From assembly GCA_023405815.1 (NCBI GenBank), contig JAEXXM010000060.1:1-36612 (forward strand): a stretch of DNA of 36,612 nt. Direction: 5' to 3'. This DNA is from Pseudomonadota bacterium (GTDB lineage Bacteria; Pseudomonadota; Alphaproteobacteria; Rhizobiales; Hyphomicrobiaceae). The notes under the pieces were generated by a model, which did not search any database, was not told the DNA's origin, and worked only from the letters and a program-made list of their open reading frames with translations. The translations under genes were made by a program, and so were the position numbers. How positions within the stretch are numbered: position 1 is the first letter of the stretch; the number at the start of each line of letters is the position of its first letter. Positions 1-8,826 of this stretch are shown here, piece after piece.

Positions 1-216
1 GCGCCGGCGACAGTATGATCTCGGGGCTAGCTTATGGCCCCGGCGTAGTCGTGCCGGCCCATCTCCATGCAAGTCCGCCAGCGCACGTCTGCACCCCGGG
101 TCTTCAAGATGGGCTGGCGGGAGTCTAGGCGAGTTGGCGGGCGGCGGGGATAACAGCCCGAGTGCTTAAGAGAGCACCGCTGGCCAGGCCCTCGATTCTC
201 GACTACCCCTTCCCGC
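1..216. other. Intergenic/edge region, no gene recognised
   Basis: No reading frame here gives a recognisable protein. A 98-codon minus-strand frame (27-323) runs into the xthA coding region and has no family features. The plus-strand frames before 217 are short. The region probably holds the xthA promoter and the end of whatever lies to the left, but I see no clear -35/-10 pair. Confidence 0.5.
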
Positions 217-999
217 ATGAAGGTGACCACCTGGAACATCAATGGCGTCAAGGCACGCCTCGACTCTGCGCTCGCATATCTGCGCCAGGCCTCCCCCGAC
301 GTCATCTGCTTCCAGGAGATCAAGTGCCAGACCGAGGCCTTCCCCTCCGAGGCCTTCGAGGAGCTCGGCTATCACTGCCTCGTGCACGGCCAGAAGGGCT
401 TCAACGGCGTCGCCATCCTCTCCAAGCAGCCGCTAGAGGAAGCCCGCATGGGGCTTCCCGGTAACGACGCCGATGATCAGTCGCGCTTCGTCGAGGCGGT
501 GATCTCCGTGCCGTCCGGCATCTTGAAAGTCGCCTCGATCTACGCGCCCAACGGCAATCCCATCGGCACCGAGAAGTTCTCCTATAAGCTCGCCTGGCTG
601 ACGCGCCTGCGTGCCCACTTCAAGCGCTTGCTGGCCGAGGAGATCCCGTTCGTCATGGCCGGCGACTACAACGTCATCCCCGAGCCGGCCGACGCCAAGC
701 GCCCTGCAGCCTGGACCAATGACGCCCTCTTCCAGCCCGAGACGCGCGCCGCCTATCGCACCATCCTCAACGATGGACTGACCGACGCCGTCCGCCTCTG
801 CCATCCCGGCCCCGGCGTCTACACCTTCTGGGACTACCAGGCCGGTGCCTTCCAGAAGGACGACGGCATCCGCATCGATCACCTGCTGCTCTCGCCGCAA
901 GCGACCGACAGGCTGCGCTCCGCCGGAGTCGATCGCTTCACCCGCGCCTGGGAGAAGCCATCAGACCACGTCCCGGCGTGGGTCGAGCTCGACCTCTGA
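217..999 (+). CDS. xthA: Exodeoxyribonuclease III (AP endonuclease)
   Basis: This 260-residue protein is a full-length exonuclease III of the exonuclease-endonuclease-phosphatase fold. The family cuts DNA 5' to abasic sites and degrades 3' ends in base-excision repair in the cytoplasm. Visible catalytic signatures are N7 in WNINGV, E34 in CFQEIKCQ, the SIYAPNG tyrosine strand, the GDYNV Asp/Asn pair near residue 148, GIRIDHLL, and the C-terminal SDH dyad in PSDHVPAW. The length fits XthA (about 260-270 aa). The ATG at 217 places N7 and E34 at their usual family positions, although no clear Shine-Dalgarno precedes it. The gene is monocistronic and convergent with the TPR gene, with only 9 bases between the two stops. 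Confidence 0.96.
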   Translation: MKVTTWNINGVKARLDSALAYLRQASPDVICFQEIKCQTEAFPSEAFEELGYHCLVHGQKGFNGVAILSKQPLEEARMGLPGNDADDQSRFVEAVISVPSGILKVASIYAPNGNPIGTEKFSYKLAWLTRLRAHFKRLLAEEIPFVMAGDYNVIPEPADAKRPAAWTNDALFQPETRAAYRTILNDGLTDAVRLCHPGPGVYTFWDYQAGAFQKDDGIRIDHLLLSPQATDRLRSAGVDRFTRAWEKPSDHVPAWVELDL

Positions 1000-1008
1000 T
1001 GTCTCGCC

Positions 1009-1989
1009 CTACTCGCTGCACTTCGAGGTAATGACGCTTCCCGTCGCCGGCAGGAACACCTTGCAATCGAGCTTGCGCGTCTCGAGCTTGACCTCGGCGA
1101 CGTTGCTTCCGGCCTTCGTCGCACCCGGCGTTCCCAGCGCGGCCATGCGATCGCTGGCAACCTGGCGCGCAGCGTGCCCATCGAACGAATCTGAGCCGGC
1201 GCCCAGCGCCTTGACATAGCCTGACCGAGCCAAGGCCCGCTCGCCGCGCGATTCCTCGATGCGCGCTTTGAGGACGCGCGCGGCGAAAAAGTCCGATCGT
1301 AGCGAAAGAGCACGGCCGACATCCTTCTCGGCATCGGCGATGCGCCCTTCGCGGAACGCCACGGCAGCACGCGCGTAGGAGACGGCCGCCGCCTCGCGTC
1401 CCGTTGCGGCAACTTTCTCGATCTCGTCTCGGGCGACGTCGAACTTGCCTTCGTCGGCCCGGATCAGGGCGCGCATCAGAGGAATATGTGCCCCATCCGG
1501 CTTCAACGCCGCAGCTGCGGAAAGGTCTCTCAAAGCAGCTTCGCGGTCGCCTTCCCGGCGCAGCACCACGGCACGGCTGTAAAGAAAGCGCCAGTCTTCT
1601 CCGCCGCGCCTTACGGCCTCGTCGAGGTCGGCGATTGCCTCACTGCGCGCTCCACGATCAGCATGCGCAAATCCGCGCGCCTCGTAGGCCCGCGCGAACC
1701 CAGGTTTCAGCTCCAGAACCCTCGTGAAGTCCGCAACGGCCTTCTCGTATTCCCCGGCGCGCCGAAAGGCCGTGCCGCGATTGAAGTAGCCGATATACAT
1801 CTGCGCTCCTGGAAGCCGCCCGCTCTTCATCACCCGCGTGCACGCCGCGGCACCCGACCGATCCCTTGCTGCAGTGCAATTGGAAAGGTCCTGGGTCATC
1901 CCCGCTGAAGCGCTTGTCGCTATCAGGGCGGCAACGAGGAAAGCTCCCGTGAGAAATCCCCCAACCAAGACGAAATAGGAGCGCAACAT
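1009..1989 (-). CDS. Exported TPR-repeat protein
   Basis: A 326-residue protein with an N-terminal signal sequence (MLRSYFVLVGGFL..., cleavage plausible after SASAG), followed by tandem tetratricopeptide repeats. Repeat-like units include RGTAFRRAGEYEKAVADF, RGFAHADRGARSEAIADL and SRAVVLRREGDREAALRDL. TPRs are protein-protein scaffolds, so a periplasmic role is inferred and no enzyme motif is seen. I chose the ATG at 1989 because GGGAGG lies 5 bases before it. An in-frame start at 2022 would add 11 residues ahead of a clean signal peptide and has poorer support. Such signal-TPR proteins are common in Hyphomicrobiales and mostly uncharacterised. The partner is unknown. Confidence 0.85.
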   Translation of the reverse strand: MLRSYFVLVGGFLTGAFLVAALIATSASAGMTQDLSNCTAARDRSGAAACTRVMKSGRLPGAQMYIGYFNRGTAFRRAGEYEKAVADFTRVLELKPGFARAYEARGFAHADRGARSEAIADLDEAVRRGGEDWRFLYSRAVVLRREGDREAALRDLSAAAALKPDGAHIPLMRALIRADEGKFDVARDEIEKVAATGREAAAVSYARAAVAFREGRIADAEKDVGRALSLRSDFFAARVLKARIEESRGERALARSGYVKALGAGSDSFDGHAARQVASDRMAALGTPGATKAGSNVAEVKLETRKLDCKVFLPATGSVITSKCSE

Positions 1990-2085
1990 TTTCGCCTCCC
2001 ATGGAGCGAGTTTGTTAGCCATTCGCAGGGATCCGTCCCACCAGGGCGTCCCGCTCCATTCGTTACCGGCTCGAGCTCCAAGGCT

Positions 2086-2103
2086 CTGTTCCCCAGGGAA
2101 CAG
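2086..2103. repeat. Perfect 8+2+8 inverted repeat in a divergent promoter region
   Basis: CTGTTCCC-CA-GGGAACAG is a perfect dyad between the divergent TPR gene (start 1989) and the small secreted protein gene (start 2272). It has no following T-run and no gene ends here, so an operator is more likely than a terminator. It does not match the alphaproteobacterial LexA pattern (GTTC-N7-GTTC). Confidence 0.4.
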
Positions 2104-2271
2104 CGGGGCTTTCGCAGGTTAAGGATCATCACGACGTAGCCGGAGGCACTGCCGGACCGCTCTCCGAGCGTTCAGCGAGTTCTTACGTTTCTCGGCCAAA
2201 GTCGGCGCCGAAATGCATCTCGAATAATCTCGTCCGCGTCGGACAAAAGGTTCATTGCTCAGGGTCCCGTC

Positions 2272-2694
2272 ATGAACATCGAAACCGTCAATCGTGTTGC
2301 CCGTCGCTCGGGGCTGCTGGCCCTTGCCGCGCTCCCCGTTCTTGCCGTCGTCGGTCCGAGCGAGGCCGAGCCGGCTGCGGGTCTCTCCGGCTCCTGGAGC
2401 GGCGGTGGCTGGGTCTCGTTCGCCAACGGCAACAAGGAGAAGGCTCGCTGTCGCGCCCATTACTCCGGTGCCGGCGGCGCCTATACCGTCACTGCAACGT
2501 GCGCGACCTCAGCGGGCAAGGCCTCGCAGACCGCGAAGGTCTACAAGGTCAGCGGCACGTCCTATAAGGGCAGCTTCTTCAACAGCGAGTACAACGTGCG
2601 CGGCTCGATCCGCGTCAACGTGAACGGCAACAGCCAGAGCGTGAGCCTGTCGGGCGACGGCACCTCTGCCCAGCTCAGCCTTTCGCGCCGCTGA
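2272..2694 (+). CDS. Small secreted beta-rich protein, undescribed family
   Basis: A 140-residue protein with a signal peptide (residues 1 to about 32: Arg-rich n-region, hydrophobic LLALAALPVLAVV, then SEAEPAA). The mature part is about 105 residues, rich in G, S, T, V and N, and reads as an all-beta domain. Visible pattern: GLSGSWSGGGWVSF, then RCRAHYSG, then a second Cys (VTATCATS), then YKGSFFNSEYNVRGS, and a SVSLSGDGTSAQLSLS finish. The two cysteines could form a periplasmic disulfide. The protein at 18121-18684 has the same order of motifs, so the two look like distant paralogues. ATG 2272 is preceded by CAGGG. I do not recognise a named family; export is well supported, function is unknown. 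Confidence 0.8.
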   Translation: MNIETVNRVARRSGLLALAALPVLAVVGPSEAEPAAGLSGSWSGGGWVSFANGNKEKARCRAHYSGAGGAYTVTATCATSAGKASQTAKVYKVSGTSYKGSFFNSEYNVRGSIRVNVNGNSQSVSLSGDGTSAQLSLSRR

Positions 2695-2719
2695 TCGATG
2701 GCATCATAAAGTTGCAGCA

Positions 2720-2747
2720 GCCGGAGCGTGTAACCACACGCTTCGGC
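2720..2747. terminator. 12-bp hairpin between convergent genes, likely bidirectional terminator
   Basis: GCCGGAGCGTGT-AACC-ACACGCTTCGGC forms a 12-base-pair stem (one G-T pair) with a 4-base loop. It sits between the convergent ends of the secreted protein gene (stop 2694) and the Sel1-like gene (stop 2815). On the plus strand it is followed by GTTCATTT. On the minus strand a TTTAT follows a little further out. Confidence 0.65.
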
Positions 2748-2814
2748 GTTCATTTGCCTTCACCCAGACGATTCCAGCTGAGGGGGGAGACAATCCCCGG
2801 TCGCGACAGACCGA

Positions 2815-3864
2815 TCAGCGCGAGGATGGCGCGCTGCTGGCGCTGGCGCCGACGTCGCGCAAGCCAATGTCGGACGCGGCGCCCTTGATCAGCGTGCCGC
2901 CGGATTCCGGCAGTGTCGGCGCAAGCGCGGAGGGTGCGCCTGCGGGCTTCGCTGCCCCGTCAGCCGTCACCGCGTTCATGTCGTAGAGCACCGGCTCGCC
3001 GTTGCCGCACGTGCGCGTCGCCTGCACCGTCAGGGGACCGAGGCCCGAATCGTCGCGTGTGTCTGGCTTGCGGCCGTAGCGCGTACGCCAGTCGGCGACG
3101 ATGCCCGTCGCCTGCTTGCGGACGCCCTGTCCGGCGCCGCAGTAGATGTTCTGGTAGACGTCCTCGATCCACACCCGCTCATAGGTCGGCGAGTTGGCGA
3201 CAGCAACCGAGATCAGCGCCAGCGCCCGCACCGGATCGGCCTTCATGTACTTGCCGCGCCACAGGAGGTCGGCGAGGAATGCCTGCGCGCCGGAATGGCC
3301 CTTCTGGCTCAGAACTGACAGCCAATGCTTGGCATAAGGCACGTCGCTCTCGACGCCGTCGCCCCGCAGATAAAGCTTCGCCAGCTCGAACTGCGCGTCC
3401 TCGTCACGGAAGAACTGCGCCGCCTCGCGCAGATACTCCATGGCGATCTTCGGGTTTGGCTTGAGGTTCACCTCCGGCAACCCGTTGACGAGATATCCGG
3501 CGATGCGCGTCATCGATTTGGCGACATACGGCGCGCGCTGCGTATCGTCGGGATCGACGTCGGTGTGCTCCTCGGCAATCTTCAGGTAGAGTTCGTAGGC
3601 CTTCGCGTGATCGGTGTGCGAGCCGTTGTTGTCCGAGTAGATGCGGGCGAGATAGTAAGGCGCGAGGAATAGGTGCGCGTCCGCAGCATATTCCAGCGCC
3701 GGGATCGCCATCTCGTAGTAGCCGCCGTTGAAGGCGCCGATACCCTGGTCGAGCGCATCCTGCGCCGATCGGTATTTCGCCGCCCCCGCCGAGGCCGCAG
3801 CCGCGCCAAGAACCAGCATCAATCCAATAACGACTACGCCTACTGTCCGATCAAATATCCGCAT
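2815..3864 (-). CDS. Exported Sel1/TPR-like repeat protein
   Basis: A 349-residue protein with a signal peptide (MRIFDRTVGVVVIGLMLVLGAAAASAG) and helical repeats of the Sel1/TPR type, such as QFELAKLYLRGDGVESDVPYAKHWL and AQAFLADLLWRGKYMKADPVRALAL. The C-terminal 90 residues are Pro/Ala/Gly-rich and probably disordered. Sel1-like proteins usually act as scaffolds; no catalytic motif is seen. I chose the ATG at 3864: its first 14 bases overlap the 3' end and stop of ilvD (ATGCGGATATTTGA), suggesting translational coupling after ilvD, and the signal peptide then begins correctly. A start at 3894 would add ten polar residues before the signal. No functional tie to valine or isoleucine synthesis is evident. 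Confidence 0.8.
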   Translation of the reverse strand: MRIFDRTVGVVVIGLMLVLGAAAASAGAAKYRSAQDALDQGIGAFNGGYYEMAIPALEYAADAHLFLAPYYLARIYSDNNGSHTDHAKAYELYLKIAEEHTDVDPDDTQRAPYVAKSMTRIAGYLVNGLPEVNLKPNPKIAMEYLREAAQFFRDEDAQFELAKLYLRGDGVESDVPYAKHWLSVLSQKGHSGAQAFLADLLWRGKYMKADPVRALALISVAVANSPTYERVWIEDVYQNIYCGAGQGVRKQATGIVADWRTRYGRKPDTRDDSGLGPLTVQATRTCGNGEPVLYDMNAVTADGAAKPAGAPSALAPTLPESGGTLIKGAASDIGLRDVGASASSAPSSR

Positions 3865-5575
3865 AGCAGACCACTTCCGCTTTGCCGCCGGCATGAGTAA
3901 CCGCGCCCTTGTAGGCCGGCCCTACCTGCTCGGCGTACTTGCGTATCGCGCCGCTCTGGTAGGGGTTGGCCGGGGCCTTCCAATTCTTTCTACGCTCGGC
4001 AAGCTCAGCTTCGCTGAGCTCCACGTCGAGCGTGCCCTTCACTGCGTCGATGGAGATGATGTCGCCATCCTTGAGCAGCCCGATCGGACCGCCGACGGCC
4101 GCCTCGGGACCGACGTGACCGATGCAGAATCCGCGCGTGCCGCCGGAGAAGCGTCCGTCGGTGATCAGCGCAACCTTCTCGCCCGCTCCCTGGCCGTAGA
4201 GCGCCGCCGTCGTCGACAGCATCTCGCGCATGCCCGGGCCGCCCTTGGGGCCTTCGTAGCGAATGACGATCACATCGCCTTCGTTGTACTGGCCGGCATC
4301 GACCGCCGCGAACGCATCCTCCTCGCAGTCGAATACGCGTGCGGGGCCGCTGAATTGCAGCTTCTTGAGGCCGGCGACCTTCACGATGGCTCCGTCCGGC
4401 GCGAGCGTGCCGCGCAAACCGACAACGCCGCCTGTGGGTGTGATCGGATTGGAGACCGGATAGACCACCTTCTGATCGGTGTTGAACTTCACCTTCTCCA
4501 GGTTCTGCTTCATCGTGCGGCCGGTGACCGTGATGCAGTCGCCGTGCAAGAGGCCGCCGTCGAGCAGCGCCTTCAGGATCTGCGGCACACCGCCGATGTC
4601 GAACACGTCCTTGGCGACATATTTTCCGCCCGGCTTCAGGTCGGCAATGTACGGCGTGCGCTTGAATATCTCGGCGACGTCGAACAGATCGAAGTCGATG
4701 CCGGCTTCGTGCGCCATGGCCGGCAGATGCAGCGCCGCGTTGGTCGAGCCGCCGGTGGCGGCGACGACGACGGCCGCATTCTCGAATGCTTCTCGTGTGC
4801 AGATATCGCGCGGACGAATGCCCGTCGCGAGCAGGTTCATCACCGCCTTGCCGCTCTCCTGCGCATAGGCGTCGCGGCTTTCATAGGGAGCTGGCGCACC
4901 GGCCGAGCCCGGCAGCGCCAGGCCGATCGCTTCCGACACGCACGCCATCGTGTTGGCCGTGAACTGGCCGCCGCACGATCCCGCAGACGGGCAGGCGACA
5001 CATTCCAGCTCGTGCAGATCCTCGTCCGACATGCGGCCCGCCGAGTGCATGCCGACGCCCTCGAACACGTCGACGACGGTGACGTCCTTACCCTTGAACT
5101 TGCCCGGAAGGATCGAGCCGCCGTACATGAACACTGACGCCACGTTGAGGCGCAGCATCGCCATCATGATACCGGGGAGGGACTTGTCGCAGCCAGCGAT
5201 GCCGACGAGGGCATCGTAGCAATGGCCGCGCATCGTCAGCTCGATCGAATCGGCGATCACCTCGCGCGAGACGAGCGAGGCCTTCATGCCCTGGTGACCC
5301 ATGGCGATGCCGTCGGTCACGGTGATGGTGCAGAATTCGCGCGGCGTGCCGCCGGCTTCATCGACGCCGGTCTTGACCGACTGCGCTTGCCGCATCAGCG
5401 CGATGTTGCAGGGAGCAGCTTCGTTCCAGCACGACACCACGCCGACGAACGGACGATGGATCTGATGCTCTTCCAGACCCATCGCGTAGTAATAGGACCG
5501 ATGCGGCGCACGCGTCGGCCCTTCCGTCACGTGGCGAGAAGGCAGCTTCGACTTGTCGAACGTTTTCGCGTCCAT
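3851..5575 (-). CDS. ilvD: Dihydroxy-acid dehydratase
   Basis: A 574-residue IlvD/Edd-family enzyme. The family dehydrates 2,3-dihydroxy-isovalerate and 2,3-dihydroxy-3-methylvalerate to the 2-oxo acids in valine and isoleucine synthesis. Candidate Fe-S ligands are Cys56 (AAPCN), Cys129 (GCDKSLPG) and Cys201 (PSAGSCGGQFTANTM), the three-cysteine pattern of the [2Fe-2S]-type short enzymes. DGRFSGGTRG near the C-terminus is the usual substrate/product-site signature. ATG 5575 (MDAKTFDKSKLPSRHVTEGP) matches family N-termini; a GTG at 5596 would add seven unsupported residues. The gene follows a 346-base gap after valS and its end overlaps the Sel1-like gene. A sugar-acid dehydratase of the same superfamily is less likely given the N-terminus. 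Confidence 0.94.
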   Translation of the reverse strand: MDAKTFDKSKLPSRHVTEGPTRAPHRSYYYAMGLEEHQIHRPFVGVVSCWNEAAPCNIALMRQAQSVKTGVDEAGGTPREFCTITVTDGIAMGHQGMKASLVSREVIADSIELTMRGHCYDALVGIAGCDKSLPGIMMAMLRLNVASVFMYGGSILPGKFKGKDVTVVDVFEGVGMHSAGRMSDEDLHELECVACPSAGSCGGQFTANTMACVSEAIGLALPGSAGAPAPYESRDAYAQESGKAVMNLLATGIRPRDICTREAFENAAVVVAATGGSTNAALHLPAMAHEAGIDFDLFDVAEIFKRTPYIADLKPGGKYVAKDVFDIGGVPQILKALLDGGLLHGDCITVTGRTMKQNLEKVKFNTDQKVVYPVSNPITPTGGVVGLRGTLAPDGAIVKVAGLKKLQFSGPARVFDCEEDAFAAVDAGQYNEGDVIVIRYEGPKGGPGMREMLSTTAALYGQGAGEKVALITDGRFSGGTRGFCIGHVGPEAAVGGPIGLLKDGDIISIDAVKGTLDVELSEAELAERRKNWKAPANPYQSGAIRKYAEQVGPAYKGAVTHAGGKAEVVCYADI

Positions 5576-5921
5576 TCTTTTGGTTTTTCCGTGCACTTAG
5601 AGTTGCAGCAACACCGAGAGGCGCCGCGCCACGAACCGAACGAAGGCTGCCCGAGCCAGATGTCTGAAAAGCTCGCGCGCCATGCAGCCACCCTGCCGCC
5701 CGACACGCGCTTCCCTCGCTCTTTCCTAGCCCGACGCTGGCGCCGTATTGTGGCTCAACGGAGGCAGTCGGCGCCCAAATCGTGGCCTGTTCGCCACATC
5801 GGCCCGACGACCACTAACTTATTCATGGATTGCGCGAAAGTAACCCCCGCCCGCGCGGCAAAAGGCGGGTTAACGGGGCGGACGTGTCCCGAAATCCGGT
5901 CCAGGGAAGCCCCGACGAGCC
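5576..5921. other. Intergenic region between valS and ilvD
   Basis: These 346 bases hold no convincing gene. A 6-bp inverted repeat (CCCGCC 5846-5851 with GGCGGG 5864-5869, 12-base loop) lies about 50 bases past the valS stop and could terminate valS, but it lacks a T-run. The rest, closer to ilvD, presumably carries the ilvD promoter. I saw no leader peptide rich in Ile, Leu or Val codons that would indicate attenuation. Confidence 0.5.
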
Positions 5922-8684
5922 CTAGGATTCGATGCGCTTCAGCGCCGCCCTGAGCCGCGCGATCTTGTCCCCGCCCTCCGCGACGCGCTCGCGGTTGAGT
6001 TCCACGACGTGCTCGGGCGACTTCGAGACGTTTGCGGCATTCGCGAGCCAGGCCTCGGCCTTCGCGCGATCGCTCTCCGCCTTCTCGATTTCCTTCTGCA
6101 GCCGCTTGCGCTCCGCGCCCATGTCGATGATGCCCTCGAGCGGCAGCGCCACCGTGGCCTCCCCGACGACGATCAGCGCGGCACCCTTCGGCGCCGCATC
6201 CTCGAACGCGATGTCCTCCAGCCGCGCCAGCCGGCGGATCGTCTCGTCGTGACGCTTCGCCCGCTCGACGGTCGCCTCGCTGGCACCGGTGATGACGAGC
6301 GGAATTTTGGCGCCGGCCGGAACATTCATTTCCGTGCGCACCGAGCGGATCTCTGAGATGAGCTTCACCACCCAGCCGATCTCGGCATCGACGCCCGCAT
6401 CGATCAGGCCGGAGAGCCTCGGCCATTGGCTGAGCGCGAGGAGATTGTCGCGCTGCTCACCATGCTCGACCATATGCGCCCACAGCTCCTCGGTGATGTA
6501 GGGCATGAACGGGTGCAGGAGCTTCAGTATCTGATCGAGCGTCCAGGCGACCGTGGCGCGCGTCTCGGCAACCGCTGCCTCGTCGTCACCGGCGAGGATG
6601 GGCTTGATCAGCTCCAGGTACCAATCGCAAAAGACGCCCCAGACGAACTCGTACACGGCGTTCGCGGCGTCATTGAACTTGTAACCCTCGATCCCCTCGG
6701 TGACGGCGCGAACCGCGCGCTCGGTCTCGCCGGTGATCCAGCGGTTGACCGTCTCCTTGACGCCCGACGGATCGAACCCGCGCTGGCGCACGCACTCGTT
6801 CATCTCTGCAAAGCGCGCCGCGTTCCACAGCTTGGTTGCGAAGTTCCGATAGCCCTCGACGCGGTTGGTCGACAGCTTGATGTCGCGCCCCTGCGCGGCC
6901 ATCGCCGCCAGCGTGAACCGCAGAGCGTCGGCGCCGTAGGTGTCGATGAGCCCCAAGGGGTCCATGACGTTCCCCTTCGACTTCGACATCTTCTGCCCCT
7001 TCTCGTCGCGGACGAGGGCATGGATGTAGATGTCGCGGAACGGCACTTCCTCCATGAAGTGCATGCCCATCATCATCATCCGGGCAACCCAGAAGAAAAT
7101 GATGTCGAAGCCGGTCACGAGCACGCTCGTCGGATAGTAGCGCTTCAGCTCTTTCGTCTCGTCGGGCCAGCCGAGCGTCGAGAACGGCCACAGCGCCGAG
7201 GAGAACCACGTGTCGAGCACGTCCTCGTCACGCTTCAAGTCCACGGGCTTGCCGTAGTGCTTCGTTGCGCTGGCCTGCGCCTTCGTCTCGTCCTCTGCGA
7301 CGAACACCTTGCCGTCGGGCCCGTACCACGCCGGAATCTGGTGTCCCCACCAGAGCTGGCGCGAGATGCACCACGGCTGGATGTTGCGCATCCACTCGAA
7401 GTACGTCTTCTCCCAGTTCTTCGGCACGAACACCGTCGTGCCGCGCTCGACCATCTCGATCGCCGGCTTCGCCAGCTCTTCGGCGTTGACGTACCACTGG
7501 TCGGTGAGCCAGGGCTCGATGACGACGTTCGAGCGGTCACCGTGCGGCACGGTGTGCGTCGTCGGCTCGATCTTCTCCAGAAGACCCAGCGCGGCGAAAT
7601 CGGCCACCACGCGCTTGCGCGCCTCGAACCGGTCGAGCCCGCGATACTCCGGCGGCGGCACGTCATTGATGCGCGCCTGATCGTCGAGCACGTTGATCTG
7701 CTCGAGGCCGTGCCGCTTGCCGACCTCGAAGTCGTTGAAGTCGTGCGCCGGCGTGATCTTCACCGCACCGGTGCCCTTCTCCGGATCGGAGTATTCGTCG
7801 GCGATGATCGCAATCTCGCGGCCGACCAGCGGCAGCTTCACCTTTGCGCCCGCTTTGATCAACGCCGCGTAGCGCTCATCCTCGGGGTGCACGGCGACGC
7901 CCGTATCGCCCAGCATTGTCTCCGGGCGCGTCGTCGCCACGACGATGTAGTCCTTGTCGTATCCCTTCACCTTTTTGGCGAGCGGATAGCGGAAGTGATA
8001 CATGTGCCCGGACGGATTGCGCGCCAGCGCCTTGGCGAGCGCCTCCGCGTCGAACGGCTTTTCCGGATCGCCCGCCGTCCAGTTGAACGTGCCGCGCGCC
8101 TCGACCTGCACCACCTCGAGGTCGGAGATCGCCGTCTGGAACTTCGGGTCCCAATTGACGAGCCGCTTGTCCTTGTAGATGAGGCCGGCCTCGTACAGCT
8201 CGACGAACACCTTGACGACGGCCTTAGACAGCCCCTCGTCCATGGTGAAGCGCTCGCGGCTCCAGTCGCATGACGCGCCGAGCCGCTTCAGCTGGTTGAG
8301 AATGGTCGAGCCGCTCTCTTCCTTCCAGGCCCACACCTTCTCGACGAATTTCTCGCGGCCGATGGTGCGCCGGTCGGGCTCCTGCCGCTCCATCATCTGG
8401 CGCTCGACCACCATTTGCGTCGCGATGCCGGCGTGGTCGGTGCCGGGTTGCCAGAGCACGTCCTTGCCGCGCAGCCGCTCGAAGCGGCACAGCACGTCCT
8501 GCAGCGTGTTGTTGAGCGCGTGCCCCATGTGCAGCGAGCCCGTGACGTTGGGCGGCGGAATGACGATGCAGTAGGGCTGCGCGTTGGCGCGATCGGAACG
8601 CCCGGCCTTGAAGGCGTCGGCGCGCTCCCACTCCGCGCGAATGCGCGGCTCGATCTCGGCGGGCTGGTAGATTTTGTCGAGCAT
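5922..8684 (-). CDS. valS: Valyl-tRNA synthetase
   Basis: A 920-residue class I aminoacyl-tRNA synthetase that charges tRNA-Val in the cytoplasm. Visible signatures are PPPNVTGSLHMGHAL (the HIGH motif as HMGH, residues 52-55), the CP1 editing domain with TTRPETMLGDTGVAVHP, WWGHQIPAWYG, and KMSKSKGN (KMSKS at 565-569). The anticodon-binding helical domain follows (FMPYITEELW), then the C-terminal coiled-coil arm rich in Lys, Glu and Arg. Length and order are typical of bacterial ValS. It follows popZ after 142 bases on the same strand, a pairing conserved in many alphaproteobacteria. ATG 8684 gives the usual MLDKIYQPAEIE start. Confidence 0.97.
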   Translation of the reverse strand: MLDKIYQPAEIEPRIRAEWERADAFKAGRSDRANAQPYCIVIPPPNVTGSLHMGHALNNTLQDVLCRFERLRGKDVLWQPGTDHAGIATQMVVERQMMERQEPDRRTIGREKFVEKVWAWKEESGSTILNQLKRLGASCDWSRERFTMDEGLSKAVVKVFVELYEAGLIYKDKRLVNWDPKFQTAISDLEVVQVEARGTFNWTAGDPEKPFDAEALAKALARNPSGHMYHFRYPLAKKVKGYDKDYIVVATTRPETMLGDTGVAVHPEDERYAALIKAGAKVKLPLVGREIAIIADEYSDPEKGTGAVKITPAHDFNDFEVGKRHGLEQINVLDDQARINDVPPPEYRGLDRFEARKRVVADFAALGLLEKIEPTTHTVPHGDRSNVVIEPWLTDQWYVNAEELAKPAIEMVERGTTVFVPKNWEKTYFEWMRNIQPWCISRQLWWGHQIPAWYGPDGKVFVAEDETKAQASATKHYGKPVDLKRDEDVLDTWFSSALWPFSTLGWPDETKELKRYYPTSVLVTGFDIIFFWVARMMMMGMHFMEEVPFRDIYIHALVRDEKGQKMSKSKGNVMDPLGLIDTYGADALRFTLAAMAAQGRDIKLSTNRVEGYRNFATKLWNAARFAEMNECVRQRGFDPSGVKETVNRWITGETERAVRAVTEGIEGYKFNDAANAVYEFVWGVFCDWYLELIKPILAGDDEAAVAETRATVAWTLDQILKLLHPFMPYITEELWAHMVEHGEQRDNLLALSQWPRLSGLIDAGVDAEIGWVVKLISEIRSVRTEMNVPAGAKIPLVITGASEATVERAKRHDETIRRLARLEDIAFEDAAPKGAALIVVGEATVALPLEGIIDMGAERKRLQKEIEKAESDRAKAEAWLANAANVSKSPEHVVELNRERVAEGGDKIARLRAALKRIES

Positions 8685-8826
8685 GGGATGGGAGCGAACA
8701 GTCTCGGGGGGCGAGCGGAAGTTGCGGTCCTACGCTCTCCGTTCCCGCGCTGTCAACGGTGGATGCGCGGCGCACGCGAGGCTGGCGCGCGCCTCAGAAG
8801 CCGATTTGTCGGTGCATTGACGGGCG

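Noticed and set aside
3728..5137. 469-codon plus-strand frame opposite ilvD
   Set aside because: Antisense shadow of a clearly real dihydroxy-acid dehydratase.
6426..8273. 615-codon plus-strand frame opposite valS
   Set aside because: It is rich in Arg, His, Leu and Asp as expected for an antisense shadow of a GC-rich gene; valS itself is intact and unmistakable.
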